Source of the DNA: Chryseobacterium sp. GVT01B
GTDB taxonomy: Bacteria; Bacteroidota; Bacteroidia; Flavobacteriales; Weeksellaceae
Direction: 5' to 3'
DNA length: 64,000 bases
Assembly (NCBI RefSeq): GCF_019970045.1
Contig: NZ_JAHXYI010000005.1
Location: 248,001 to 312,000, forward strand
A program made the position numbers and the translations under genes. Numbering within the stretch: position 1 is the stretch's first letter; each line of letters opens with the position of its first letter. Under the pieces are notes generated by a model. It was given only the letters and a program-made list of their open reading frames with translations, searched no databases and was not told where the DNA came from. Shown in pieces: positions 54,794 to 63,501 of this stretch.

Positions 54794-55675
54794 TTAAGCC
54801 TTATATTTCCTCATAAACTGCGTGGGAGTCATTCCGGAGCTTTTCCGGAATACTCTTACAAAGTAGGAATATTCTTCGTATCCTAATCTGAAAGCAATTT
54901 CAACCAGGCTTTCATCCAGATACATCAACATTCTTTTGGCTTCCAGTACAACCCTTTCTGTAATCACATCTGTAGCTGTTTTTTGAACAACAGTCTGTAC
55001 AATTCTATTCAGATGTTTGGATGAAATACCTAATAAGGAAGCGTAATGGGCAATCGATTTATGTTCTGCAAAATGCTGTTCAATCAAATTTTCAAAATCC
55101 TGATAATGTTTAAAATACGAAAGTCCGGCAGCGGAAGCCTGTATATCAAAATCTTTTGAAAATAATCTGGTGGAATTAATAAAGATCTGAGACATCAATG
55201 ATAAAATAAGACCTTCTTTCATGATATTTTTAACCTGATGCTCTTCTCCGAGTTCCTTAAATAAATTAATATTCTGCTTCAGTTCCAAAGCATTCAGTTG
55301 AAGTTTTCTAGGAAAAGACACAGATCCAAAAAAAGGAAAATTCCTCAGTTTCTGATTTACATAATGCATTTCATAAAATTCCTGGGAACAAAAGAAAATA
55401 TAACCTTCTATATCTTCCGAAAGCTCCCAACTGTGAATCTGCCCGGGCGAAAGAAAGAAAAGGCTTCCCTCAGAAACATCATACTTCTGAAAATCAATTT
55501 CATGTACCCCTACTCCTTTGGTGAAAAGAACAGCAGCATAAAAATCATGTCTGTGTGGCTTTTCTATATGCCGATGTCCTACCACCAAATGATTCTTCAT
55601 CGTGTTGAAATAAAAATCTGAAGTATTTTTACCTGCCTGAAAAAGATCAATATGAAGGACGGAAATAGGATTCAT
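54794..55675 (-). CDS. AraC family transcriptional regulator
   Basis: A regulator of about 293 residues. An N-terminal cupin (VVGHRHIEKPHRHDFYAAVLFTKGVGVHEIDFQKYDVSEGSLFFLSPGQIHSW) and a C-terminal double HTH (SIAHYASLLGISSKHLNRIVQTVVQKTATDVITERVV and LVEIAFRLGYEEYSYFVRVFRKSSGMTPTQF). The ATG at 55675 is chosen; an in-frame GTG lies one codon upstream. Its target is unknown; the divergent gene is the MerR-type regulator. Confidence 0.88.
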   Translation of the reverse strand: MNPISVLHIDLFQAGKNTSDFYFNTMKNHLVVGHRHIEKPHRHDFYAAVLFTKGVGVHEIDFQKYDVSEGSLFFLSPGQIHSWELSEDIEGYIFFCSQEFYEMHYVNQKLRNFPFFGSVSFPRKLQLNALELKQNINLFKELGEEHQVKNIMKEGLILSLMSQIFINSTRLFSKDFDIQASAAGLSYFKHYQDFENLIEQHFAEHKSIAHYASLLGISSKHLNRIVQTVVQKTATDVITERVVLEAKRMLMYLDESLVEIAFRLGYEEYSYFVRVFRKSSGMTPTQFMRKYKA

Positions 55676-55831
55676 CACGTAAATTTATATATCTGGTAAA
55701 GATTCACAAATGTAGACAAAAAAAGACCAGCATATACCGGGTCTTCTGATCTGATACAAACTAATATATGTAATTTTATGGCAAGTTTGCTATTGTATAA
55801 TGAAAGTCAGACTGTAGTTTTTCCAATATAT

Positions 55832-55863
55832 TTGGATACAACTTTAAAAAATTTTTATCTTTG
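55832..55863 (+). promoter_or_regulatory. Promoter of the MerR-type gene
   Basis: TTG (55832-55834) and TATCTTTG (55856-55863) with a 21-nt spacer precede the ATG at 55882 by 18 nt. It shows that the frame upstream of that ATG is not translated. Confidence 0.65.
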
Positions 55864-55881
55864 AAGTTTAGGAGTCGTAAA

Positions 55882-56226
55882 ATGAAAATAAATTTAGCTG
55901 ATAAACTGTATTATTCTATAGGAGAAGTAGCAAAAGCATTCGATGTAAACACTTCATTAATACGCTACTGGGAACAGGAATTCCCTATTATCAAACCTAA
56001 AAAAAACAGAAAAGGCAACCGATATTTCACTCCTGAGGATATCAAAAACCTTCAGATGATCTATCATCTTGTAAAAGAAAAAGGATACACTCTGGACGGA
56101 GCCCGTATCGCCCTGACTACAAACAGTAAAATCTCCGAAACCATCACCCTTATCGACAGGCTTGAATTTGTAAAAGCTGAGCTTATTAAATTAAAAGAGT
56201 CTTTGGGAGAAAGAGAGGAAGAATAG
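55882..56226 (+). CDS. MerR family transcriptional regulator
   Basis: A 114-residue regulator with the MerR HTH (YYSIGEVAKAFDVNTSLIRYWEQEFPIIKPKKNRKGNRYFTPEDIKNLQMIYHLVKEKGYTLDGARIAL) and a short helical tail. This compact type is conserved in flavobacteria as a single-domain regulator without a ligand-binding domain. The ATG at 55882 is preferred; a TTG at 55861 overlaps the -7 box. It ends at the left edge of the accessory island. Confidence 0.9.
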   Translation: MKINLADKLYYSIGEVAKAFDVNTSLIRYWEQEFPIIKPKKNRKGNRYFTPEDIKNLQMIYHLVKEKGYTLDGARIALTTNSKISETITLIDRLEFVKAELIKLKESLGEREEE

Positions 56227-56242
56227 TTTTATACAATATATT

Positions 56243-56275
56243 AAAATCCGCTGCATTTACTGCAGCGGATTTTTT
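56243..56275 (+). terminator. Terminator of the MerR-type gene
   Basis: A 13-bp perfect stem, aaaatccgctgca against tgcagcggatttt, with a 5-nt loop and a T run, 16 nt after the stop. Confidence 0.85.
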
Positions 56276-56398
56276 GTTTATACTCTCTACTACCCATCAA
56301 ATCTGAATAAGCTTCCAGGAGGAAATACTTTTTTTTATAGTTATGGAAAGCTGGCAACCTATTAATAAAAAACATGACGCTGATGATTTCACTTTTTC

Positions 56399-56442
56399 TA
56401 CCCCCTTCATCAACCCCCTCTACCCCTTTGGGCAAGGGGGTA
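56399..56442. repeat. C/G-run inverted repeat
   Basis: taccccctt (56399-56407) pairs with aagggggta (56434-56442). Inside, cccctt and aagggg form a tighter hairpin with loop tgggc. It is strikingly G/C-rich for this genome and sits just left of the 21-nt-period array. Confidence 0.55.
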
Positions 56443-56461
56443 TACCCTGCTATATAAGGGC

Positions 56462-56765
56462 TAGAGGTGTTCATTAACGGTCTCCAACCACTTTGATAAG
56501 TGGGTAAAGTGACTTATAAAAACGGTTGAGACAGTTGTAAAGTAGTTATATCTATTTGATAATGTGCCCGGAGATATTTACAATAGTGTTTGAAGGCATT
56601 TCTTAAATGGCTGGGGACAGTTTACGAAATGGCTATAGCAAATTAATGAGCGACTGCAGAGACTTACTATAATGGCCAAAAACACTTCCGAAGCCGCTGA
56701 ATACAGTTATAAAATAGTTCCCGACACTTTAATAAATATGATAGGAATATTTTATGGATATTTTT
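56462..56765. repeat. Degenerate tandem array with a period of about 21.5 nt
   Basis: Fourteen related units can be aligned on a core like CACTTTATAAAATGG. The core begins at 56468, 56489, 56511, 56532, 56552, 56574, 56597, 56618, 56639, 56661, 56683, 56704, 56725 and 56747. Intervals are 20-23 nt, mean about 21.5. Each unit is preceded by a GAGA-like stretch. The best-preserved unit (56488-56504) has dyad symmetry (ccactt ... aagtgg). There is no coding frame through it, as the period is not a multiple of three. The function is unknown. Confidence 0.55.
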
Positions 56766-56831
56766 TAAATGAATGAAAAATTACCTGGCAAATGAGGAGC
56801 TTCTTAAGATATAAAGCTCTAATGAAAATGG

Positions 56832-56862
56832 ACAAAACCACTGCACAAACAGTGGTTTTTGT
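56832..56862. terminator. Hairpin terminator right of the array
   Basis: acaaaaccactg pairs with cagtggttttt(g) around a 6-nt loop, followed by a T run. It is about 70 nt beyond the stop of the minus-strand lipoprotein gene and could serve it or a transcript from the array. Confidence 0.6.
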
Positions 56863-56871
56863 TTTATTCGT

Positions 56872-56922
56872 GACACGAGCGAAACTCTCGGGCCAGCGGG
56901 GATTACAATCTATACTATCAAA
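56872..56922. repeat. Short G/C-rich dispersed element
   Basis: The stretch with gagcgaaactctcggg and ccagcggggat lies beside the lipoprotein gene end. On the minus strand it would read as CNPRWPESFAR. Similar stretches recur beside polymorphic-toxin genes in flavobacterial genomes (memory, not checked). Confidence 0.35.
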
Positions 56923-56928
56923 GATTAC

Positions 56929-57369
56929 TTATAAACAATTCATTGCTGGAAAATATTCTGAAAATGTAACACTCCATTTATTATCAAAGTCTCCGCTAAT
57001 AATAATATAATCAATTCCTTTTTTTAAATTAAACTCCATCTTTTCTTTTTTCTTAGACGTAATCTTTATCTTTTTATTTCCTTTAGAAATTTTAATTTCT
57101 CTATACCCACAGGTATAATTATCAAAATTATATTTTTTACCATTAATAGTGATTACATCGTCAATAAAAGCAGCATTATTAAAAAATAATAAAACTTCGT
57201 CATCTTTTTTAAGAAATTCTTTTGGAATATTTTCCAAATAAGATTTATATGCCGTACTATCTGTTTCTGTTGCTTTCGTTTTATCTTGATAATAAAAATC
57301 AATATTATTTTGTGCGGAGCAACTATTGTTGGTCAGTAAAACAATTATTAAAAAAAATATTATTTTCAT
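56929..57369 (-). CDS. Small exported lipoprotein, possible immunity protein
   Basis: A 146-residue protein with a lipoprotein-like signal (TNNSCSAQ, Cys at about 17). The rest is a charged, Lys-rich beta domain (EVLLFFNNAAFIDDVITINGKKYNFDNYTCGYREIKISKG). I do not recognise the family. It is AT-rich relative to the core genome. Its ATG overlaps the stop of the upstream metzincin fragment by 1 nt, the arrangement of a toxin-immunity pair. A periplasmic lipoprotein is a sensible location for neutralising a secreted protease toxin. Function inferred. Confidence 0.6.
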   Translation of the reverse strand: MKIIFFLIIVLLTNNSCSAQNNIDFYYQDKTKATETDSTAYKSYLENIPKEFLKKDDEVLLFFNNAAFIDDVITINGKKYNFDNYTCGYREIKISKGNKKIKITSKKKEKMEFNLKKGIDYIIISGDFDNKWSVTFSEYFPAMNCL

Positions 57370-57719
57370 TATTTTTTATTTTTTGGTAATCTAAATGAGT
57401 TAGCTTTAACAGTTTCTTCCATCTTCTGTATCTGATTTTTATTAAATTCTATACCTAATCCTTTCATTGAAGAAGTTGGGTTTTCATATGAATTCATCCT
57501 ATTGTTAATATTGGCAGGAGTAGCTTCAACTCCTGAATTTGGCTCCCAGATATGTTCTAAACCAAAAGTATGACCAATTTCATGCGTAATTGTATCTGTA
57601 TCTCCATTCTTTGCATTAACAGTTGCTGTAATTGAATTTCCGAGCGGTGCGTCTCCAAGAACTGTCCCAGCAGTGGTATACACAAAAGCCAACTTTAAAG
57701 CTAACCTCTTATCTTGATC
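57369..57719 (-). pseudogene. 5'-truncated metzincin-type protease (toxin tail)
   Basis: The frame opens after a TAA at 57720-57722 without an ATG and reads DQDKRLALKLAFVYT..., ending after about 115 residues. It carries the complete zinc motif HEIGHTFGLEH (57552-57584), the HExxHxxGxxH form of metzincins, and a possible Met-turn (RMNSYENP). The N-terminal part is missing; it looks like the tail of a larger secreted or polymorphic-toxin protein. It is followed by the overlapping lipoprotein gene. If translated at all, it would need a TTG start at 57692. Confidence 0.6.
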
Positions 57720-57729
57720 TTATATCTTA

Positions 57730-58278
57730 TTATTCATTGTCTTCTAAGTTTTCATATTTATAATCTGTTAGAATTAATATTCCAAAATACTTCCATTCAA
57801 ATTCATCTTGATAGTTAATTTTTATAATTAACCTCTTTTTTGTTTTTTGAAGAATATCTATTGAAGTAACTATCTTATGATGGGAGGGATATTTTCCATA
57901 TGGTGAGGAAGCTATAAAACTTTTAGAGTTTTCTCTAGTTAAATTAAATTCATCGAATATTCCTAATTTTATTTTTTTTAGTGATTTAAAATTCTCAGAT
58001 TTTAAGCATAAAATTTTTTGGAAAGAATTCTTAGTATCATCATATTTATACAAACTTTCTTTGTCAGAATCATATTTTAAATATTCATACTTCATCTTAG
58101 AAGTATCTTGTTTAAAATAATCGAATATTCCTGCATTAACTTTTTCATTGTTTAACATTCCTGATCTATAAGTTACAACAATTGGATTATAAAACTCTAA
58201 AATCTGCCCTTTTATAATACTAGTAAAAGGTAAGAATAAGATTAATAAAAATGTTGTTTTTTTAATTCTGCTTGTCAT
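57730..58278 (-). CDS. Exported protein, possible immunity protein
   Basis: A protein of about 183 residues (ATG at 58278; an ATG at 58296 is also in frame) with a hydrophobic signal sequence ending near IIKGQ. The rest is basic, with no recognised family. It is AT-rich. The start overlaps the end of the decayed HEIKSH toxin frame by 17 nt, which suggests coupled expression and an immunity role. That is inference from position only. Confidence 0.6.
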   Translation of the reverse strand: MTSRIKKTTFLLILFLPFTSIIKGQILEFYNPIVVTYRSGMLNNEKVNAGIFDYFKQDTSKMKYEYLKYDSDKESLYKYDDTKNSFQKILCLKSENFKSLKKIKLGIFDEFNLTRENSKSFIASSPYGKYPSHHKIVTSIDILQKTKKRLIIKINYQDEFEWKYFGILILTDYKYENLEDNE

Positions 58279-58645
58279 TTTTTTCTTTTTTTGCATATTC
58301 TCTAACTTTAATAAGCTGATTCATAATTATTTCTGCAGAAGATCCAGATGTGCGTGGTACTATAAGCTTAAAAGCATCGGCTCCATATTTAATATGATCC
58401 CCATTGGCTCCTCCTGTGGAATCTTCTATATGAGACTTTATTTCATGATAAATTGTTTCTGCTAAATCATAATTGCTATATCCGACAGTTTTCGAACTAC
58501 CTGAATCATCAGTATTTATTACACTTTATCTTGAATCACTACTATTTTATTTAAAATAGTTTTCATTTAAAGAAACTAAATGAACTTTTTTATCTTCTGA
58601 TTTAGATATATCTAAATTATTAAATTCCGAAGAGTTACCATATCC
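58262..58645 (-). pseudogene. Decayed toxin C-terminal region with HExxH motif
   Basis: One continuous minus-strand frame reads GYGNSSEFNNLDISKSEDKK..., then passes through two in-frame TAA codons (58547-58549 and 58526-58528), then DDSGSSKTVGYSNYDLAETI and an HEIKSH motif (58430-58447), and ends at TAA 58262-58264. The residues on both sides of the stops fit one protein. Similar YSNYDLAETIYHEIKSH tails occur in flavobacterial Rhs/polymorphic toxins (memory). The N-terminal region is absent. Its likely immunity gene follows directly. Confidence 0.6.
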
Positions 58646-58778
58646 CTACGAAATTATATCATATAAAAATATCAAATTTCCATTTGTTTTTTAAGTATTA
58701 AACAAAATCTGCATATCATCTTTAATCATTTCATTATCAACCATTGACATACTTTATTTTTATTGATATTTTTACTTC

Positions 58779-60038
58779 ATGATGAGAAAAAGCTATTACC
58801 AGAAATTGGCATTTATGGTCACATTGCTGACTATTTTATTGGCCTATCAGAAATACACCAGCCGGGAAAAAGAACCTTTTCCTGATATAAAGTTTATTAC
58901 TAGTTCTTCAAATTCTGCAAATTTATCCGATTTTGATCCCAATACACTGGACAAAGAGCAATGGCAGAAACTTGGCTTTTCAGAGAAGCAGACTGCTACA
59001 ATTCTTAAATATAAAGATATTGTAGGGGGAAAGTTTATGTCAAAAGAACAGTTGAAAAAATGTTACGCTATTTCTGACGAGAAATTCAGTGAATTGGAAT
59101 CATTCATTTTACTTCCTGAAATAGCAGAAAAAGGAAATTCAAAAGGATTCAATACGTTTGGAAAGAAAGAAATTATTATTTCAGGGAAATTCAATCCTGA
59201 TCGGTTTTCTGCTAATGATTGGCTTAAAATGGGGTTCAGTGAAAAACAGGCAGAAGCTATTTTAAAATACAGAAATTATCTGGGAGGAAGCTTTATCAGT
59301 AAGGAGAAGTTTAAAGAATGTTTTATCATCTCTCCGGAAAATTATATCAAACTTGAGCCTTATTTACTTTTACCAGCGAAAACTCCCGAATCTTTTCAAA
59401 ATTCGGCAAAGAACAATACAGTCAAAAAAATTCAATACCGGTCTTTTGATCCTAATCAGCTGGATCTGGAGGGCTGGAAAACCTTTGGATTTTCGGAAAA
59501 GCAAGCCATTACCATCATTAATTACCGGGATAGAAATCTTCGGGGAAGCTTTAAAAGCCTGGACGATCTGCAGAAATGTTTTGTGATTTCTGCTGAGAAA
59601 TTTCAGGAAATGAAACCTTATATCAAGTTCCAGGAAAAACAACAGGAAAAAACTGATTTTTCAAAAACAGATCTCAACACTATTACTTTCAGACAACTTA
59701 TAGAATTTGGTTTGGATGAAAGAAGCGCTGGCTCTATGATTGGCTTTAGAAAAAAACTCGGAGGTTTTATCAATAAGCAACAGATTTTAAGTACTTATAA
59801 TATTAATCAGGATCTTGTTCAAAAGCTAATCTCAATTGCACCGTTAAATTCCTCAGATGTACCCAGATATTCATTAGTAGACGCCCCCGAAGAATGGCTT
59901 AAGAACCATCCCTATTTCAAATATTCTGCAGACAAAATCATTTTCTACCGGATCAGTAATCCTGATGACAGAAAAATATGGAAACTTTTAAAACTAAAAC
60001 CTGAGTATGAAGAAAGGATGAGACTATATGTAAAATAG
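58779..60038 (+). CDS. ComEA-like helix-hairpin-helix protein with four repeats
   Basis: A 419-residue protein with an N-terminal membrane anchor (LAFMVTLLTILLAYQKY). Four helix-hairpin-helix repeats of about 65-75 residues follow, each with a form of 'FDPNxLDxxxWxxxGFSEKQAxxIxxYxxxxGGxFxSKExLxxCFxIS'. The first three are close copies; the fourth (TDLNTITFRQLIEFGLDERSAG) is divergent. HhH domains bind DNA non-specifically, as in the uptake protein ComEA. It is membrane-anchored and probably acts in the periplasm on DNA or in protein-protein contact. It is the first core gene right of the accessory island. Confidence 0.85.
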   Translation: MMRKSYYQKLAFMVTLLTILLAYQKYTSREKEPFPDIKFITSSSNSANLSDFDPNTLDKEQWQKLGFSEKQTATILKYKDIVGGKFMSKEQLKKCYAISDEKFSELESFILLPEIAEKGNSKGFNTFGKKEIIISGKFNPDRFSANDWLKMGFSEKQAEAILKYRNYLGGSFISKEKFKECFIISPENYIKLEPYLLLPAKTPESFQNSAKNNTVKKIQYRSFDPNQLDLEGWKTFGFSEKQAITIINYRDRNLRGSFKSLDDLQKCFVISAEKFQEMKPYIKFQEKQQEKTDFSKTDLNTITFRQLIEFGLDERSAGSMIGFRKKLGGFINKQQILSTYNINQDLVQKLISIAPLNSSDVPRYSLVDAPEEWLKNHPYFKYSADKIIFYRISNPDDRKIWKLLKLKPEYEERMRLYVK

Positions 60039-60042
60039 CTTA

Positions 60043-60075
60043 AACGATTCCAAAAAATAATATTTTGGAATCGTT
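60043..60075. terminator. Bidirectional terminator
   Basis: A 13-bp perfect stem (aacgattccaaaa against ttttggaatcgtt) between the convergent HhH gene and the beta-propeller gene. Confidence 0.8.
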
Positions 60076-60098
60076 GATTATATGAAATATTCTAAATT

Positions 60099-61319
60099 TT
60101 AATGATGCATATAATTGCTTGGACCATTGGTTCCTTCAATAGATTCCGGCAGTATTCCATAGCGGTTACGCAAATCGACTGTACCTAAGGTTTTTCCTGT
60201 ATTGATATCAATTACACTAATGGTTCCTGAATTCAAGTTAGGGAGATCCAATAAATTATTTTGTACTGCTACAACCTCTTTTCCTGACTTGGTTTTAAAG
60301 AAAGCCATATGATGCGCCCCTTTATCAGCATCAAAAGTCTTCAAAAGCTTTAGCTGGGGAAGATTACTTAAATCAAAGACCAGTACCTTTCCAGGATCTG
60401 CAAAACTCACATACAGTTTGTTTGAATCATCAATATACATTTCGAGTGCCCAGCCTAAACCTTTTGTGCTTCCGTCAAAGATCTTAGTAAAAGCATCATA
60501 TTTTTTGGTGGCAGTATTGTATGGTGCAATCCAGATATCTCCTCCAAGCATTGTTGTAGCAAGTGCATACTGTGGAAACTTTCCGCGTAGTAATAACACT
60601 TCCACAGGAGCAGATAAATCAGTTGGGGAGTCTGCTACCTGATAGGTTTCCTTTATTTCATAAGTATTCAGATCTAATAAAGTACAGGTATTGCCCATTC
60701 CCGTTGTGAGGTCCGGGTGAATGGTTGAACTGACCATCATCAATCCTTTTTCTTCATTAATTGAAATACCATGCGGATACATTATAAACTTATTGGGATT
60801 AGCCTGAATCGGTGCTTTAATTGTTTTGATGAGCTGATTATTATTAGCATTAAAAACACCTATGCTGCCATCCTTCGGACCTCCTGCTCCTCCCATAAAG
60901 GTCATAAAATATCTTCCGTCAGTTGTGAAAAATAAATTTTCTCCTACCGTATTCTCACCAGTATCAATAGGCGTTGCATCAATTAATTTTGGCAATCCAT
61001 TTTGATCTTCTCCCGTTTTTATCTCATAGAGATAACTGCCACCCAAAGCAGTTGTGAACATTTTTTTTGCATTCTGATTGTAATAAATATGATGGGGTAA
61101 TACACCAATACCCAATTCAAGCTTACTGCTGATATTTCCGAAATCCGGGGCTTCAGGGTCAAGCTCAATAACGGCAATTCCGTCTGGTAATCCTTTTAAA
61201 CTTCTGTAATCAATGTAAAAGGAAGAATCATGTGAATGATCTGGATCGTGTTCATTTAGACAACTGGTAAAAGTTATCAAAGTCACCAATAAAAGAACTG
61301 CAATAAATTTTAATTTCAT
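60099..61319 (-). CDS. Beta-propeller lipoprotein (YVTN/YncE-like)
   Basis: A 406-residue protein with a lipoprotein signal (ITFTSC, Cys at about 20) and a His/Asp-rich stretch (NEHDPDHSHDSS) that could bind metal. The rest is a seven-bladed propeller with repeats such as SIGVFNANNNQLIKTIKAP, TCTLLDLNTYEIKETYQV and TISVIDINTGKTLGTVDL. Families with these repeats act as binding scaffolds or metal-sensing surface proteins. No enzyme signature is visible. Its promoter region is AT-rich. Confidence 0.8.
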   Translation of the reverse strand: MKLKFIAVLLLVTLITFTSCLNEHDPDHSHDSSFYIDYRSLKGLPDGIAVIELDPEAPDFGNISSKLELGIGVLPHHIYYNQNAKKMFTTALGGSYLYEIKTGEDQNGLPKLIDATPIDTGENTVGENLFFTTDGRYFMTFMGGAGGPKDGSIGVFNANNNQLIKTIKAPIQANPNKFIMYPHGISINEEKGLMMVSSTIHPDLTTGMGNTCTLLDLNTYEIKETYQVADSPTDLSAPVEVLLLRGKFPQYALATTMLGGDIWIAPYNTATKKYDAFTKIFDGSTKGLGWALEMYIDDSNKLYVSFADPGKVLVFDLSNLPQLKLLKTFDADKGAHHMAFFKTKSGKEVVAVQNNLLDLPNLNSGTISVIDINTGKTLGTVDLRNRYGILPESIEGTNGPSNYMHH

Positions 61320-61482
61320 GATTTTCAGGTTATAAGTGTTATAAATATAATATATTTTCTATGAAAAATAAAATATATTACACCAATATGTGAAAAATAA
61401 TGAAATGAAAATAATTCAATACTATTTCCGGTAACTTATACCGGAAAATATAGAAGGAAAATCGTTAAAGTATTGTATAAGT

Positions 61483-62205
61483 TTAGTCGAATGTTTTACT
61501 GGAATCTGTGAGCAGAGCATTCAATGCATTCAGTTCATCTTCGGTAAGATCTCTCCATTTTCCAATCGGGAGGTCTAGTTTGATGTTCATAATACGGATT
61601 CTTTTCAGCTTTTTTACTTCGTATCCGAGATATTCGCACATTCTTCGGATTTGTCTGTTGAGTCCCTGGGTAAGAACAATTCTGAAATTCATATCATCAA
61701 TCTTTTCTACCTCACATTTTTTGGTTACGGTATCCAGAATAGGAACTCCATTTCGCATTTTTTCCAAAAATCTCGGATTGATCGGCTTATCTACACGAAC
61801 AATATATTCTTTCTCGTGATTATTACGGGCTCTTAGGATTTTATTGACGATATCACCATCACTTGTCAGTAAGATCAGTCCCTCACTTGGTTTGTCTAAT
61901 CTTCCGATAGGAAAAATTCTTTTCGGGTGGTTGATATAATCTACAATGTTATTTTTTTCACGTTTTGTATCCGTAGTACAAACAATTCCTACCGGTTTAT
62001 TAAAAACGATATATACTGGCTTTTCCTGAGGTTCTCTGATAGCTTTACCGTCTACCTCCACAAGATCTTCATCGGAAACTTTTGTTCCCATTTCAGGAAT
62101 TTTCCCGTTTATTTTAATCCTGCCCTCTTCCAAAAGCTTATCTGCTGCTCTTCTGGAACAGTATCCTACTTCTGATAAATATTTATTGATGCGCGTTTTT
62201 TCCAT
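61483..62205 (-). CDS. rluF: 23S rRNA pseudouridine synthase RluF type
   Basis: A 240-residue pseudouridine synthase. The N-terminal S4 domain ([32 protein letters not shown]) is followed by the catalytic domain with [18 protein letters not shown] (catalytic Asp in RLD) and the segments [36 protein letters not shown] and [11 protein letters not shown]. The segment [13 protein letters not shown] and the following [11 protein letters not shown] are closest to RluF (E. coli, position 2604), though RluB/RsuA relatives cannot be fully excluded. Its ATG overlaps the preceding gene's stop by 1 nt. Confidence 0.88.
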   Translation of the reverse strand: MEKTRINKYLSEVGYCSRRAADKLLEEGRIKINGKIPEMGTKVSDEDLVEVDGKAIREPQEKPVYIVFNKPVGIVCTTDTKREKNNIVDYINHPKRIFPIGRLDKPSEGLILLTSDGDIVNKILRARNNHEKEYIVRVDKPINPRFLEKMRNGVPILDTVTKKCEVEKIDDMNFRIVLTQGLNRQIRRMCEYLGYEVKKLKRIRIMNIKLDLPIGKWRDLTEDELNALNALLTDSSKTFD

Positions 62206-62783
62206 TAGTCTTTTCCGTAGCCGGTATAATTTTTATTGCTGAAAATTGTAATTCCATAGCTTAATCCTATGAAAAATCCATCAGCCCTATCTTTGAGTTT
62301 ATGTGATTCAAAAACAATTCCTCCTTCCTGACTCAATCTCTTTGAATAAGAAACCTGCATTCCCAATCTGCCGCCCCAGAATTCAGTATCTGAAACTGCA
62401 GAATGATTAAGCTGCTTTCCATAATTAATATCAATGTAAAATGGTCTTTCTCCCGGAGAAAAAATGATCTTCGGCTGAATAACCCAATAAATCAGATGAT
62501 AATTATCCTGTATAAAGCTATATTTGATTCCGGTTCCTAATGCAAAATTAGGAAGAAAATTATATCCTCCGATAGCAGTAACACCATAAGTCAGATTTCC
62601 TAATGAAGATTTGTTTTCAATATACTGCGAATTGTTGGCCTGATCCTTCTTCTTAATATTAAACCCGATATTAAGGGAAGGATTAAAATAAAAATCCATT
62701 TTTGATTTTCCAGATTCTGTATCCTGAGAAAATGTCTTTAAAAAGGCAAATACAAATATTAAAAAGGATAATTTTATTTTCAT
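62205..62783 (-). CDS. Outer-membrane beta-barrel-like protein
   Basis: A 192-residue protein with a signal peptide (FLKTFSQ). The mature part alternates polar and aromatic residues with Gly turns ([31 protein letters not shown]), as in small outer-membrane barrels. Function unknown. It is co-translated with truB (4-nt ATGA overlap) and rluF (1-nt overlap), so it is a fixed member of the operon. Confidence 0.75.
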   Translation of the reverse strand: MKIKLSFLIFVFAFLKTFSQDTESGKSKMDFYFNPSLNIGFNIKKKDQANNSQYIENKSSLGNLTYGVTAIGGYNFLPNFALGTGIKYSFIQDNYHLIYWVIQPKIIFSPGERPFYIDINYGKQLNHSAVSDTEFWGGRLGMQVSYSKRLSQEGGIVFESHKLKDRADGFFIGLSYGITIFSNKNYTGYGKD

Positions 62784-63478
62784 AGATTTTCAAATCTGTA
62801 CTCGTTATTTAAAAACTGATCAGTAGCGTTTTCAATAGCATAGTCACCGATTTTAGTACGTCTTAATTGAGTCAGATAGGCTCCTACTCCCAATTCCTGT
62901 CCGATATCATGGGCAAGACTTCTGATATAGGTTCCTTTTGAACAGCCTACCATGAAACTTACTAAAGGAAAATCTATCTTAACATCTTTAATGTAATGAA
63001 TGGTGGTTTTTCTGGCCTTCATTTCCACTTCTTCCCCAGCTCTTGCAAGATTGTAAGCTCTTTCACCATCAATTTTAATGGCTGAATAAACGGGTGGTTT
63101 CTGTTCAATTTCTCCAACAAACTTTCCCAGTACTTCTTTTACCTGTTCTTCAGTAATATGAGAGATATCCTGATGAAGGATTTCAGGTTTTTCGGTATCA
63201 TAAGACTCTGTCTGTACCCCAATCTTAATCTCCGTCCAGTATTCTTTAGGAGCATCCTGGATTTCAGGAATTTTCTTGGTGAATTTTCCGCAGCAGACAA
63301 TCAGAAGTCCCGTTGCTCTGGGATCTAAAGTTCCTGCGTGCCCGATTTTAAATTTTTTAGGAAGATCAAACTCCCTTTTAAGTTTATATTTCATTTTATT
63401 GACAGCCTGGAAGGAAGTCCAGTCCAAAGGCTTATCCAATAAAAAAACGTATCCTGATTTCAGTTCTTCAGCAGTCAT
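62780..63478 (-). CDS. truB: tRNA pseudouridine-55 synthase
   Basis: A 232-residue TruB with FLLDKPLDWTSFQAVNKMK, KIGHAGTLDPRATGLLIVCCGKFTK (catalytic Asp in TLD), YWTEIKIGVQTESYDTE and CSKGTYIRSLAHDIGQELGVGAYLTQLRRTKIGDY. It makes pseudouridine 55 in the T-loop of tRNAs. It lacks a C-terminal PUA domain, as is usual for short bacterial forms. It lies 23 nt after uppP in an operon uppP-truB-orf-rluF. Confidence 0.95.
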   Translation of the reverse strand: MTAEELKSGYVFLLDKPLDWTSFQAVNKMKYKLKREFDLPKKFKIGHAGTLDPRATGLLIVCCGKFTKKIPEIQDAPKEYWTEIKIGVQTESYDTEKPEILHQDISHITEEQVKEVLGKFVGEIEQKPPVYSAIKIDGERAYNLARAGEEVEMKARKTTIHYIKDVKIDFPLVSFMVGCSKGTYIRSLAHDIGQELGVGAYLTQLRRTKIGDYAIENATDQFLNNEYRFENL

Positions 63479-63501
63479 GAATGGGTATAAATGGGTAATT
63501 C

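Noticed and set aside
56462..56765. CRISPR array
   Set aside because: Units repeat every 21-22 nt without separate repeat and spacer parts, are strongly diverged, and no cas gene is near.
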